From NCBI GenBank assembly GCA_913009685.1, contig CAJVXP010000005.1, positions 20,174 to 84,173 on the forward strand: a stretch of 64,000 nt of DNA. Reading direction: 5' to 3'. The position numbers were made by a program, and so were the translations under genes. Positions 19,143-27,695 of this stretch are shown one piece after another; position 1 is the stretch's first letter; every line of letters starts with the position of its first letter. The notes below the pieces were generated by a model. It saw only the letters and a list, made by a program, of their open reading frames with translations. It did no database searches and had not been told where the DNA came from. Source of the stretch: an uncultured Bacteroidota bacterium (GTDB taxonomy: Bacteria; Bacteroidota; Bacteroidia; Bacteroidales; F082).

Positions 19143-21485
19143 TTATTCATATCTCAGTGCTTCCACCGGATTTCTCCGTGCTGCCCGGAAAGTAAAAACA
19201 GTTACCACACCAATGACAGCGGCCGCTATGAAAAGGGAAACGACTACAAAAACCCACCATCTCATGGATATGGCATAGGCGTATTGTTGCAGCCACATTT
19301 TTGATATCTTGTAGGAAACGGGAATAAAAATCATTAGCGCTATGATAATGTTCCACATAAAAACTTTGTTCAACAGCAGAATCAGCGATTTCTCAGAGGC
19401 GCCGTTTACCTTGCGGATACCCAGCTCCTTGGTACGCGCATGAATCATGCTCAGCGTGAAACCCACAAGCCCGGCCAGCGTGATAAGCGCCGCCAAAATC
19501 GAGAAAAAGAGTACTGTGTTTTTTATGGCACGGTCTAACTGGTAATTGGCCCGCAGGGTGGTGTCGTAAAACTTGACCTGTACGATTTGCCCCGGTACAA
19601 TACTTTGAATGGTTTCCTTTATTTTCTTCACTGTGTTCAATATTCCGGCGGAGGCAATGCGCACCGTAACAACCGAATAAACGGAAGGTGAATTATATCG
19701 GCTGAACACGGTCGGTTGCATGGCCGAATGCAGCGAGCCTGAAACAAAATCATTCACCACCCCTTTAATAGTAAGCGGACCGCCTCGATAAATATACTTG
19801 CCAACAGGTTGTTGAAGACCAAATAGTCTGGCCGCTTCACGCGAAATAACAACACTGTTCTCTGCAGTTGTACTGCTGAAGCCGGGGCCGTTTAACTTCA
19901 TCTTAAGCGTAGTAAAGAAATCTTTGTCAACCGAAAGGTTTCGCACAATTCTGGCATTTTGTCCATCAGGACTACTGGAAAAACCATTTCCGGGCAGACC
20001 CCACAAGGGTATTTCATCAGACAAACAGACTGACAAAACATTGGGTAATTTTTTTATTTCACTTTTGATTACCTCGTCTTTCGAGTAGAGCGGTTTATTT
20101 TGCAGTTCAATGTAAACCAAATGGTTTGAGTCGTAACCTTTATTGAAATGACGGATAAAGTTGAACTGGCTGTAAATGAAAAACAGAAAAATAAACAGAA
20201 AGACAGAGATGCCGATTTGCAGGGTGAGTAACACCCGTTGCAGATTTGTGTTGATGGGTGGCTTGTAAGAGGATGTTGTTTTTTGTGTGGCCATAAAGTA
20301 ACGAACCGACCAGCGAACCGGCACAAAATAAATTATCACAAAGGCTACGGCAAATACAAGCAAAAATAAAAGCAGGAATGACCGGTTTGTAAAAGCATCC
20401 ACAAGTCCGAATTGAAAATTGCTTTCGATAAACGGGTTGATGAGGATCAAAAAGAGTACCGCCACCACAGTTGAGGTCAGCATGTAGAATAAAGCTTCGT
20501 TAAAAATGAGTTTCTGAATATCAAAACCTGATGCGCCAAGCGTACGATGGATAGATATTTCCTTAATAAATTTGCGGTACCCTGCCAGTACGAGCAATAG
20601 TGAATTGAAACATACCAACCCAAAAATCAGTATTCCGATAAATATCATGATGGAATAAATGACTTTTTTCTCAGGGTTTTCGATAAAAGAAGCTTTTGTG
20701 AGCGGTATCAGTTCGTATTTTGAAAAAAAACCCTTCGCTTCACCGGCATCCACGTTGTAGTATTTGCGCAAAAAAGATGGTATGGCTTTTTCAATCTCGT
20801 GCGGGTCTGCGTTTTTGACAAGTTTCACATAGCCGTAAAAGCTGTCGCCGCCGTCCCATCCCATATACAGTCGATGTTCGTCTTTCAGGGTGGCAAACGA
20901 AATGAGTACACCGGCCTGAAAACCTGAATTGGGAGGCCAGTTTTCGATAACACCGGTGATGGTTATAGGTCGCATCTCGTTCAGATAAATGATTTTGTTC
21001 AGGGCGGCCGGGCTGCTGCCGAAAAGTTTCCGTGCCAGTTTCCGGGTGATGACTGCCGTGTTTTTCAGGCGTAACGACCAGCTTTCGTTTCCAATGATAA
21101 ACCGGCGTTTGAAAACTTTAAAGAATGAGGAATCGGCATAAATGGTTTTTGCTTCTGACAGCGATTCTTTGACTTTGTAGGTAGTTTTGCCGTTGTTGAA
21201 AAGTACGGTTCCTTGTTCTGCCTGAGGAAAATACGAGACCATGCCCGGCACCACCGGTTGTTCGATGGATGCGCTGATACCACTAAAATCCGGTGACTTG
21301 AAATTGTTGAAGACTTCATAAATCCGGTTTTTACCGGGATAAAAATTATCGGTACTCAGCTCGTTCAGCGCGATATAAAAAAGTACCAGCGCACTTGCCA
21401 TTCCCACCCCCATGCTGAGCACCCGCAGCCACAACGTCAGCTTCTGTGACCGCAATCTTTTTAAGACAATGATAATGAAATTCAT
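19143..21485 (-). CDS. MacB/FtsX-type ABC transporter permease
   Basis: 780 residues with two MacB-periplasmic-core plus FtsX modules. A first membrane helix lies at about 18-40, a large extracytoplasmic domain at about 40-270, then membrane clusters near 275-390, another helix at about 410-435, a second extracytoplasmic domain, and a final FtsX cluster (about 660-770) with the cytoplasmic motif ARTKELGIRKVNGAS. These permeases do not form a substrate channel but transmit ATPase motion to move lipoproteins, peptides or small toxins. Last gene of the adaptor-ATPase-permease operon, after a 542-base repeat-filled spacer. Confidence 0.9.
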   Translation of the reverse strand: MNFIIIVLKRLRSQKLTLWLRVLSMGVGMASALVLFYIALNELSTDNFYPGKNRIYEVFNNFKSPDFSGISASIEQPVVPGMVSYFPQAEQGTVLFNNGKTTYKVKESLSEAKTIYADSSFFKVFKRRFIIGNESWSLRLKNTAVITRKLARKLFGSSPAALNKIIYLNEMRPITITGVIENWPPNSGFQAGVLISFATLKDEHRLYMGWDGGDSFYGYVKLVKNADPHEIEKAIPSFLRKYYNVDAGEAKGFFSKYELIPLTKASFIENPEKKVIYSIMIFIGILIFGLVCFNSLLLVLAGYRKFIKEISIHRTLGASGFDIQKLIFNEALFYMLTSTVVAVLFLILINPFIESNFQFGLVDAFTNRSFLLLFLLVFAVAFVIIYFVPVRWSVRYFMATQKTTSSYKPPINTNLQRVLLTLQIGISVFLFIFLFFIYSQFNFIRHFNKGYDSNHLVYIELQNKPLYSKDEVIKSEIKKLPNVLSVCLSDEIPLWGLPGNGFSSSPDGQNARIVRNLSVDKDFFTTLKMKLNGPGFSSTTAENSVVISREAARLFGLQQPVGKYIYRGGPLTIKGVVNDFVSGSLHSAMQPTVFSRYNSPSVYSVVTVRIASAGILNTVKKIKETIQSIVPGQIVQVKFYDTTLRANYQLDRAIKNTVLFFSILAALITLAGLVGFTLSMIHARTKELGIRKVNGASEKSLILLLNKVFMWNIIIALMIFIPVSYKISKMWLQQYAYAISMRWWVFVVVSLFIAAAVIGVVTVFTFRAARRNPVEALRYE

Positions 21486-21539
21486 AGCTACCTTTTTAAT
21501 GTTGTTTTTTGAGAGACTGGGGTAGGAGGGTTGGAAAAT

Positions 21540-22027
21540 TATGCTTTTTCTCTTTTCACCTTCTCACCTTTCTACCCTCTCACCTTTCCACCCTTCTTAA
21601 TCTTTCTCATTTGACTCCGCACCCCTGATCCCTAAAGGGGCGAGCCTTCCCGCTACCACATTTTTCACTTTTCACTTTCTACTTTTCATTTTTTCACCTT
21701 TTCGCCCCATCGCCCCATCGCTCTTTCGTCCCTTCGTCCCCTTCGACCTTTTTACCCTCTAACCTTTTCACCCTTTATCATTTGCCCTCGCATCCCCTGA
21801 CCCTTATAGGGGCGAGCCTTCCCCACTATCTACGTTCTTCACTTTTTATTTTTCTCTCATATTTCCATATTTCCATATTCGCTCTTTCGTCTCCTCACGC
21901 CATCTCCCTATCGCAACTTCGCCTCTTCGCTCTTTCGCCCCTTCGTCCCCTTCGACCTTTTTACCCTCTAACCTTTCCACCTTTTAACCCTTCTACCTTT
22001 CAACCTTGAAACTTTTTCACCTTCTCC
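21540..22027 (-). repeat. Polypyrimidine octamer-repeat spacer
   Basis: The whole 490-base gap between ATPase and permease is pyrimidine-rich on the plus strand (purine-rich in the mRNA). It is built from 8-base units such as CTTTTCAC, CTTCTCAC, TCGCCCCA and ATTTCCAT. It also holds a duplicated 50-base block (21608-21658 and 21779-21830, each with a CCCCT...AGGGG hairpin followed by GCGAGCCTTCCC) and a 37-base exact repeat (21731-21767 and 21940-21976). The array starts directly at the ATPase stop codon. The short open frames in it are repeat translations, not genes. Confidence 0.85.
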
Positions 22028-22705
22028 TCAATCATTCATCTTTTCCATAATTACTTCTCCATCCAACAAATTAATGGTGCGTTGTGCATAAGCGGCATCG
22101 CGTTCGGAGTGGGTAGCCATGATGATCGTTGTGCCTTCCTCGTTAAGCTCTGACAAAAGGTTCATTACCTCCATTCCGTTTTTTGAGTCAAGATTACCCG
22201 TTGGCTCGTCGGCGAGAATTAAAGAGGGGTTGGCTACAACTGCTCTCGCTATGGCCACCCGTTGTTGCTGTCCACCCGAAAGCTGCTGAGGGAAATGTTT
22301 CATGCGATGCCCTATATTCATGCGCTGCACAACTTCTTCCACCTTTTTACGACGTTCGGAAACTTTCATTTTAAGATAAAACAAGGGTAACTCCACATTG
22401 TCATAAGCATTCAACTCGTCAATCAGGTTAAAGCTCTGAAAGACAAATCCAATATGTCCTTTCCGTAATTTGGTGCGGTTTTTTTCCCGAAGTCCGGCAA
22501 CCTCGATTCCATCAAACAGGTAACTGCCTTTGGTGGGGTTATCCAACAGGCCTATGATGCTGAGCAGTGTGGTTTTTCCACAACCCGATGGTCCCATTAT
22601 CGCCACAAACTCACCTTTTTTTACCTGTAAGTCAACACCGTTTAATGCAGCAGTTTCAATCTCTTCGGTACGAAACACCTTTTCTAAATTTTTAATTTTA
22701 ATCAT
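22028..22705 (-). CDS. ABC transporter ATP-binding protein (LolD/MacB class)
   Basis: 225 residues. Walker A GPSGCGKTT (about 38-46), Q-loop VFQSFNLIDELNAYDN (about 88-103), signature LSGGQQQR (about 142-149), Walker B LILADEPTGNLD and the switch His in ATHSERD. This is the soluble motor for the FtsX-type permease downstream. The class exports lipoproteins, antimicrobials or signals with the adaptor encoded upstream. Confidence 0.95.
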   Translation of the reverse strand: MIKIKNLEKVFRTEEIETAALNGVDLQVKKGEFVAIMGPSGCGKTTLLSIIGLLDNPTKGSYLFDGIEVAGLREKNRTKLRKGHIGFVFQSFNLIDELNAYDNVELPLFYLKMKVSERRKKVEEVVQRMNIGHRMKHFPQQLSGGQQQRVAIARAVVANPSLILADEPTGNLDSKNGMEVMNLLSELNEEGTTIIMATHSERDAAYAQRTINLLDGEVIMEKMND

Positions 22706-22739
22706 AATTATTTAATTTATAAATTTCTATCTTTGAGGG

Positions 22740-22893
22740 TGTTAGGGTAGAAAGGTTGAAGGGTTGGAGGGTTGGAAGGTTGGAAAGTTTTTCAATTGTT
22801 TTTTTCACCTTTCCACCTTCTCACCTTTTCACCTTCCCACCTTTCCACCTTCTCACCCTTTCACCTTCTCACCCTTTCACCTTCTCACCTATT
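22740..22893 (-). repeat. Inverted purine/pyrimidine octamer array
   Basis: From 22806 to 22893 the plus strand has eleven consecutive 8-base units of the type CACCTTTC/CACCTTCT. From about 22740 to 22790 it is the opposite: GGTTGAAGGG- and GGTTGGAAGG-type purine units. The two halves are roughly complementary and could form a long imperfect hairpin. The last octamer supplies the TAG stop (22889-22891, minus strand) of the adaptor gene. Confidence 0.85.
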
Positions 22894-24139
22894 TAAACTC
22901 CAGCCTCTCATTATTTCCAAAATTATCATATCCCGACACAACCACTCTTTCGCCCGGTTTCAGTCCTTTGAGCAATTCATAATATTTGGGATTTTGCCGG
23001 CCAATGGTTATGTTCTGTTTTTCCGCCGATTTTCCATCTTTCGACACTACAAAAATCCATTGTCCTCCCGTTGTCTGGAAGAAACTACCCCGGGGTAACA
23101 GCAATGTCTTCACCGGGTTCCCCAGTTGCAGGCGAATATAATAAGTCTGGCCGGTACGCATGTTTTTCGGTTTCTTCCCTGTAAAAACCATCTGAACCTC
23201 AAAACGTCCGTTACGTACGCCGGGCAGGATTTTCCTGATTCTTAATTTGTATTCCTCACCGTTTCGGTCTAATATCGCCATCAACCCGACACGTACTTTG
23301 TCAATATAATGTTCGTCAATTTGGGCAACGACTTTAAAAGAGGTCAGAATATCAATTTGTCCGATTCTTCCTCCTTTCGGCACCGACTGCCCTGTTTCCA
23401 CATCCAGTGTGGTCAGCTGTCCGTTCACCGGTGCTTTTACATTGAGGCTTTCCTTACGCTGCCGGATAAGTTTCAGGTTCATGGCCATGTTGTGCAGATT
23501 TCCTTTCATTTGTTGTACCTGGATGGTGCGGTAAATAGAATCCTGTTTTTGGCGTTCGAGGTAGAGTTGGTAACTGCGTTGGGCAAACTGGTAATCTTCT
23601 TTTGATTTCAAAAATGTATTTCTTGAAATCAAAGTGTCCTTGTAGAAGATTGTATTTTGATCAAAAATTCTTTTTTTCCGGATTACTTCAAATTCCAGAT
23701 TTAGGATTTCGCGTTTTATTTGGAGCTTTTCCTGCTCCATGGTCACCCGTGTGTTACGCAAAAAGTTGCTCTTTTCAGCCAGTTGTGCTTCGCTGTACAG
23801 GATGCCTGACATCAAATCGGGATTACTCAGACGGACAATCACCTCTCCTCTTTTGACCATAGCGCCTTCTTCCACCAGCTTTTTCTCCACTCGTCCACCT
23901 TCCTGCGCATCAAGATATATGGTGGCAATGGGTTCAACCGTTCCCATCACAGAGATGTAATCGTAAAAAACACCATCCCTGACTGTGTCGATGGTCAGTT
24001 GGTTTGCGTCCACCCGGTAAGTGGATAAGTTTGCTGAAAAAAAAGCTTTGTAAATAATGAATAACAGCAGGATGACACCCATGCTAATATAAATGTGCTT
24101 CTTTTTTATTCCCCTCTTTTTCTCTATCGGTGTGTCCAT
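22889..24139 (-). CDS. Efflux ABC system periplasmic adaptor (HlyD/MacA family)
   Basis: 416 residues. An N-terminal membrane anchor (about 15-35, ISMGVILLLFIIYKAFF) is followed by the lipoyl-like half motif EGGRVEKKLVEEGAMVKRGEVIVRLSNPD (in pieces at about 84-112), a coiled-coil hairpin (about 120-225), the second lipoyl half VKAPVNGQLTTLDVETGQSV and beta-barrel domains. It joins the inner-membrane permease to an outer-membrane channel. First gene of the operon; the upstream region carries a candidate sigma-54 promoter and palindromes. Confidence 0.92.
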   Translation of the reverse strand: MDTPIEKKRGIKKKHIYISMGVILLLFIIYKAFFSANLSTYRVDANQLTIDTVRDGVFYDYISVMGTVEPIATIYLDAQEGGRVEKKLVEEGAMVKRGEVIVRLSNPDLMSGILYSEAQLAEKSNFLRNTRVTMEQEKLQIKREILNLEFEVIRKKRIFDQNTIFYKDTLISRNTFLKSKEDYQFAQRSYQLYLERQKQDSIYRTIQVQQMKGNLHNMAMNLKLIRQRKESLNVKAPVNGQLTTLDVETGQSVPKGGRIGQIDILTSFKVVAQIDEHYIDKVRVGLMAILDRNGEEYKLRIRKILPGVRNGRFEVQMVFTGKKPKNMRTGQTYYIRLQLGNPVKTLLLPRGSFFQTTGGQWIFVVSKDGKSAEKQNITIGRQNPKYYELLKGLKPGERVVVSGYDNFGNNERLEFK

Positions 24140-24188
24140 AAATTAAATCGAATTTTTTATGAGATTATGCTTCTCGGAATAAGAATAT

Positions 24189-24204
24189 CCAATGGTTGTG
24201 CCGT
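24189..24204 (-). promoter_or_regulatory. Candidate sigma-54 promoter of the ABC operon
   Basis: Minus strand reads ACGGCACAACCATTGG. Compared with TGGCAC-N5-TTGC, the -24 GGCAC and the spacing are right and the -12 dinucleotide is GG in place of GC. It lies 50 bases before the adaptor start codon. An NtrC-type activator is encoded directly opposite, which supports the call. Confidence 0.5.
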
Positions 24205-24231
24205 AATCTGTAAGATGTTGATAAATAGTAC

Positions 24232-24250
24232 TGTGTGAAATATTATCTTT
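24232..24250. promoter_or_regulatory. Degenerate second activator site
   Basis: TGTGTGAAATATTATCTTT resembles the left part of the perfect palindrome at 24267-24285 and is centred about 35 bases from it, roughly three helical turns. Weak by itself. Confidence 0.3.
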
Positions 24251-24266
24251 CGCTGAATTAAAAAAT

Positions 24267-24285
24267 GTGTAAAAATATTTTACAC
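24267..24285. promoter_or_regulatory. Palindromic enhancer site (UAS)
   Basis: GTGTAAAA-ATA-TTTTACAC, two perfect 8-base arms around 3 bases. It lies about 65 bases upstream of the candidate -24 element and about 130 bases before the adaptor gene, a normal distance for an NtrC-family enhancer site. Confidence 0.55.
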
Positions 24286-24377
24286 CGGGTGTTTGTTTTG
24301 TTTACAGTTGATTACTTTCGCGGGGAAGAGTGTTAAATATTTGGAAGTTTGAATGTTTGGAAGTTTTAGGTATAAAA

Positions 24378-24453
24378 GTCCCGGCAGGGACGAAATATTG
24401 GTAGGATAATATTAAAAATATGATATTAAGTGCCGTAGGTACGAAATATTTAG
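24378..24453 (+). repeat. Twin CGAAATATT hairpin motif
   Basis: Two short related units: GTCCCGGCAGGGACGAAATA (from 24378) and GTGCCGTAGGTACGAAATAT (from 24430), each a small hairpin (GTCCC..GGGAC; GTGCC..GGTAC) followed by GAAATATT. Similar motifs recur between genes in other Bacteroidota and look like REP-type elements. Here they lie between the divergent ABC operon and the regulator gene. Confidence 0.5.
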
Positions 24454-24541
24454 CCGGATTTAAATATAAAAATAATCATTTTAACAGATAACAGATAATG
24501 ACCAGGATGTGTATCGCCGGGAAGAAAAACAACATACAATT

Positions 24542-25903
24542 ATGAAAGGTGAAATCCTTATTGTTGACGATAACAAAAGTGTGCTGACAGCGCTCGAAAT
24601 GCTGTTGCAATCCGAGTTTGACAGCATCGGTGCGCTTAAAAATCCCAACAGCCTGATTTCTGCTTTGCGAAAAAACCATGTGGATGTTGTATTGCTTGAT
24701 ATGAATTTTACAGCAGGCATGAATACCGGAAACGAAGGTCTGTACTGGTTGCGCCGGATTCTGGACTTCGATCCGCTCATCAGTGTGGTTATGATTACTG
24801 CCTATGGCGATATTGAACTGGCTGTGAAAGCTGTAAAGCAAGGGGCTTTTGATTTTGTTTTGAAACCGTGGGACAACAGTAAACTCATTAGTACCATTCA
24901 TGCCGCAATGAAACTTCGGAAAAGTGAACAGGAAACGGCTTCGTTACGCCGGAGCAACGATAGTTTGAAACAGGAACTTAACCCTGCTACCCAAAAACTT
25001 ATCGGGCAATCGGATGCCATGAAACGGGTGATGGATATGGTGAAAAAAGTGGCGGTTACGGATGCCAATATTTTTATCACGGGTGAAAACGGTACGGGCA
25101 AAGAACTCATTGCGCGCGAAATACACAGCCTTTCCAAAAGAAATGGCGAGTTGATGGTAAGTGTTGACATGGGAGCCATAAGTGAAACGCTTTTCGAGAG
25201 TGAACTTTTCGGACATACCAAAGGCTCCTTTACAGATGCTCATGAAAACCGTACCGGGAAATTTGAGCTGGCCAACAAAGGTACGCTCTTCCTCGATGAA
25301 ATAGGAAATCTGCCCCTGTCGCTTCAGGCAAAAGTACTGTCGGCTTTGCAAAACAGAACCGTAACACGATTGGGAAGTAATACGCCGGTTTCTATCGATA
25401 TCAGGTTGATTTCTGCCACTAACAGAGACTTGAAAGCCATGGTCGCCGACGGCCTTTTCCGTCAGGATTTACTCTACCGTATCAACACTATAACCATCGA
25501 GTTGCCTCCTTTAAGAGAAAGAGGAAACGATATACTTCTTTTGGCGGAATTTTACCTGCACAAATACATGAAGAAATATGAGAAATATGGTCTCGAAATA
25601 AGTCAAATAGCAAGACAAAAACTCCTGAAATACCATTGGCCGGGAAATGTCAGGGAGCTGCAACATTCTATTGAAAAGGCAGTTATACTTTCGGAAGATA
25701 AAATCCTCAACGAAGATAGTTTTACAATAAGCGACAGAATTCACAATCAAAATAGCTTCCCGTTTCAAACCATTGGGGAGATGGAACGCGACATGATTAG
25801 CGTCTGCATTAAAAAGGAAAAGGGAAATATGAGCGCTGTGGCAAAAAAACTGGGAATTACCCGGCAGACACTCTATAATAAATTGAAGAAATATGAGATT
25901 TAA
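24542..25903 (+). CDS. Sigma-54-dependent response regulator (NtrC family)
   Basis: 453 residues from the ATG at 24542 (MKGEILIVDDNKS); an in-frame GTG at 24509 would add an unlikely extension. The receiver domain (1-120) has the phosphorylated Asp at 53 (VVLLDMNF). The AAA+ domain has Walker A GENGTGKE near 173 and Walker B LFLDEIGNLPL. The sigma-54 contact loop reads GSFTDA where the family consensus is GAFTGA. The C-terminal Fis-type helix-turn-helix is AVAKKLGITRQTLYNKLKK. Divergent from the ABC operon and followed by its kinase, so it probably activates that operon. Confidence 0.93.
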   Translation: MKGEILIVDDNKSVLTALEMLLQSEFDSIGALKNPNSLISALRKNHVDVVLLDMNFTAGMNTGNEGLYWLRRILDFDPLISVVMITAYGDIELAVKAVKQGAFDFVLKPWDNSKLISTIHAAMKLRKSEQETASLRRSNDSLKQELNPATQKLIGQSDAMKRVMDMVKKVAVTDANIFITGENGTGKELIAREIHSLSKRNGELMVSVDMGAISETLFESELFGHTKGSFTDAHENRTGKFELANKGTLFLDEIGNLPLSLQAKVLSALQNRTVTRLGSNTPVSIDIRLISATNRDLKAMVADGLFRQDLLYRINTITIELPPLRERGNDILLLAEFYLHKYMKKYEKYGLEISQIARQKLLKYHWPGNVRELQHSIEKAVILSEDKILNEDSFTISDRIHNQNSFPFQTIGEMERDMISVCIKKEKGNMSAVAKKLGITRQTLYNKLKKYEI

Positions 25904-25934
25904 TCTATTCAAGGATAATATCAAGCATCAGCTT

Positions 25935-26020
25935 TGTCATTTCGAAGGAGGCACGACTGAGAAATCTCCTAAAAGAGAAAACCTGTCTTCAGGAGATTTC
26001 TCCCTGCGGTCGAAATGACA
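25935..26020. repeat. Inverted repeat between regulator and kinase genes
   Basis: The arms GTCATTTCGAAGGAGG...GAGAAATCTCCT and AGGAGATTTCTCCCTGCGG..CGAAATGAC pair nearly end to end around an internal loop of about 20 bases. TGTCATTTCGA...GAGATTTCTC elements of this kind are common repeated palindromes in Bacteroidota genomes. Here it may also reduce read-through between the two genes. Confidence 0.7.
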
Positions 26021-26064
26021 GACTTTTACCGATAATGTGAGACTTTAATTAGAAAATTTATACA

Positions 26065-27429
26065 ATGGCATACAAACATTTTTACCGGGCAATTTTATTC
26101 AGGTTGGCTGTCATAATGTTGCTTGCCGGTACAACAACTTATTTGTTTTTTGAAAAACAAAACTATCCGCTCAGCATTATTTCCGGTTTGCTGTTAACGG
26201 GTACCGTAATCAACATTGTTCGGTATTTTAATCATATGAACAGATGGATTTCCTTCTTTCTGCTTGGTATTGAAAATGAAGATACGACGCTTAAAATCCC
26301 TTCAAAATCAGGTAATAAAGCAATTGATGATGTTTACAAAGGAATGAACCGTCTCAACGAGCTTTTCCGGCAAACCAAAACCGAAATTAATACCCGTGAA
26401 CAATATTTCCGCTCGGTGATAAACCAATCCACCACAGGGCTTTTCTCGGTAAACGAAAAAGGAAGGGTCATCAACATCAATCCGGAAGCTGAAAAACTTG
26501 TCAATCTTAAAGAATACCATCATATCAATGCTCTGACGGCTGTGGACAAAGCACTGCCGGGTTTTATCATGCAATCCGCTCCGAATGCCCACCAGTCATC
26601 GGCGATTTTTGAAAACAGGCACGGGCAAAAGCTTTTGTTTAAATTGTCGCAAATAACCATTAAAAGCAAAAAGATCAAGCTGATTGCTGTGAGTGATATT
26701 ACCAAAGAGCTGGACAACCGCGAAGTGGATGCCTGGATAAAACTGGCCCGGACGTTGTCACACGAAATTATGAATAACATTGCGCCTATCACCACCTTGT
26801 CAAAAGTCATTTCGGGGTATTTTACGCAAAATAACACCATTGTTGATACCGGAAAAATTGATGAGAAGATTATCCAAAACACGGTCAAAGGGCTGGATGT
26901 TATCGAAGAGCGGAGTGTCGGGTTGATGAATTTTGTGGAAAATTACCGGAAATTCACCAAATTACCCGAACCGCATTTAAAAGAGGTGAACCTGTCGGTC
27001 ATTGTTGAGAGTAATTTGTTGGCTGCCAAAGCTTTCCCTGGTTTCGATAAAATAAAAATAATAAAAGAAATCCCGGGGGACTTTCTTTTTGTTACGGACG
27101 AAAAGTTACAGTCGCAGGTGATAACCAACTTATTAAAAAATGCGCTGGAAGCCCTCTCGTCGGATGATACCGAAAACCCGACATTGATGATTAAACAATG
27201 GCAGACGGATCGTACGATGAGGATTGAATTTACAAACAACGGGCCTGCTATTCCGCCCGAGCTGAGGGAGCAGATTTTTGTGCCCTTTTTTACCACAAAA
27301 GAAAATGGCTCGGGTATCGGCTTAAGCCTCAGCAAGCAAATCATGCTGACTATGGGAGGTGATATTTTGCTAAACTCTAAAAAAGAGGGTTGGACTACAT
27401 TTACCGTTGTTTTGAATAAAACGGTTTAA
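26065..27429 (+). CDS. Sensor histidine kinase
   Basis: 454 residues. Two membrane helices (about 8-28 and 34-54) with almost no periplasmic loop suggest sensing in the membrane or of an intracellular signal. A HAMP-like linker, a PAS domain (about 112-215, FRSVINQSTTGLFSVNEKGRV), a dimerisation helix with the phosphorylated His at 233 (ARTLSHEIMNNIAP) and an ATPase domain with NLLKNALEAL and GSGIGLSLSK follow. The asparagine-rich HEIMNN box is typical of NtrB-like partners of NtrC regulators. It forms a pair with the regulator 161 bases upstream. Confidence 0.92.
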   Translation: MAYKHFYRAILFRLAVIMLLAGTTTYLFFEKQNYPLSIISGLLLTGTVINIVRYFNHMNRWISFFLLGIENEDTTLKIPSKSGNKAIDDVYKGMNRLNELFRQTKTEINTREQYFRSVINQSTTGLFSVNEKGRVININPEAEKLVNLKEYHHINALTAVDKALPGFIMQSAPNAHQSSAIFENRHGQKLLFKLSQITIKSKKIKLIAVSDITKELDNREVDAWIKLARTLSHEIMNNIAPITTLSKVISGYFTQNNTIVDTGKIDEKIIQNTVKGLDVIEERSVGLMNFVENYRKFTKLPEPHLKEVNLSVIVESNLLAAKAFPGFDKIKIIKEIPGDFLFVTDEKLQSQVITNLLKNALEALSSDDTENPTLMIKQWQTDRTMRIEFTNNGPAIPPELREQIFVPFFTTKENGSGIGLSLSKQIMLTMGGDILLNSKKEGWTTFTVVLNKTV

Positions 27430-27431
27430 AG

Positions 27432-27508
27432 GGAGAACTTCTAATAATTGCCTCGCATCTTGTTTATCTCATTTGTTTCTTGAAAGAAAGGAATTATTAG
27501 AAGTCTCC
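27432..27508. repeat. MITE-like element with terminal inverted repeats
   Basis: 77 bases directly after the kinase stop. The left end GGAGAACTTCTAATAATTG and the right end AATTATTAGAAGTCTCC are inverted copies with one extra base. The inside contains TTTCTTGAAAGAAA, a second small palindrome. Partial copies are at 28575-28614, 32680-32698 and 34297-34314. Confidence 0.7.
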
Positions 27509-27695
27509 TAAACTAAAATCCTTTTCCTGAACCCGATAAATGATGTTTATAGTGGGATAAAAGGAGTCGTGCTTCATGGGAGACAATTCCTTAGCTATAT
27601 CTATATCCGGGCAGATATCTTATAATTTACTATTTTTACAGTAATAAAAATAAAAACCAGGTTCCAACAGCTGATTTACAGTAAAATATAATAAT

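Noticed and set aside
22764..23098. Open frames on the plus strand rich in Phe, Ser, Pro and His
   Set aside because: They are translations of the octamer repeats (HLSTFSPFHL...) and run into the antisense of the adaptor gene.
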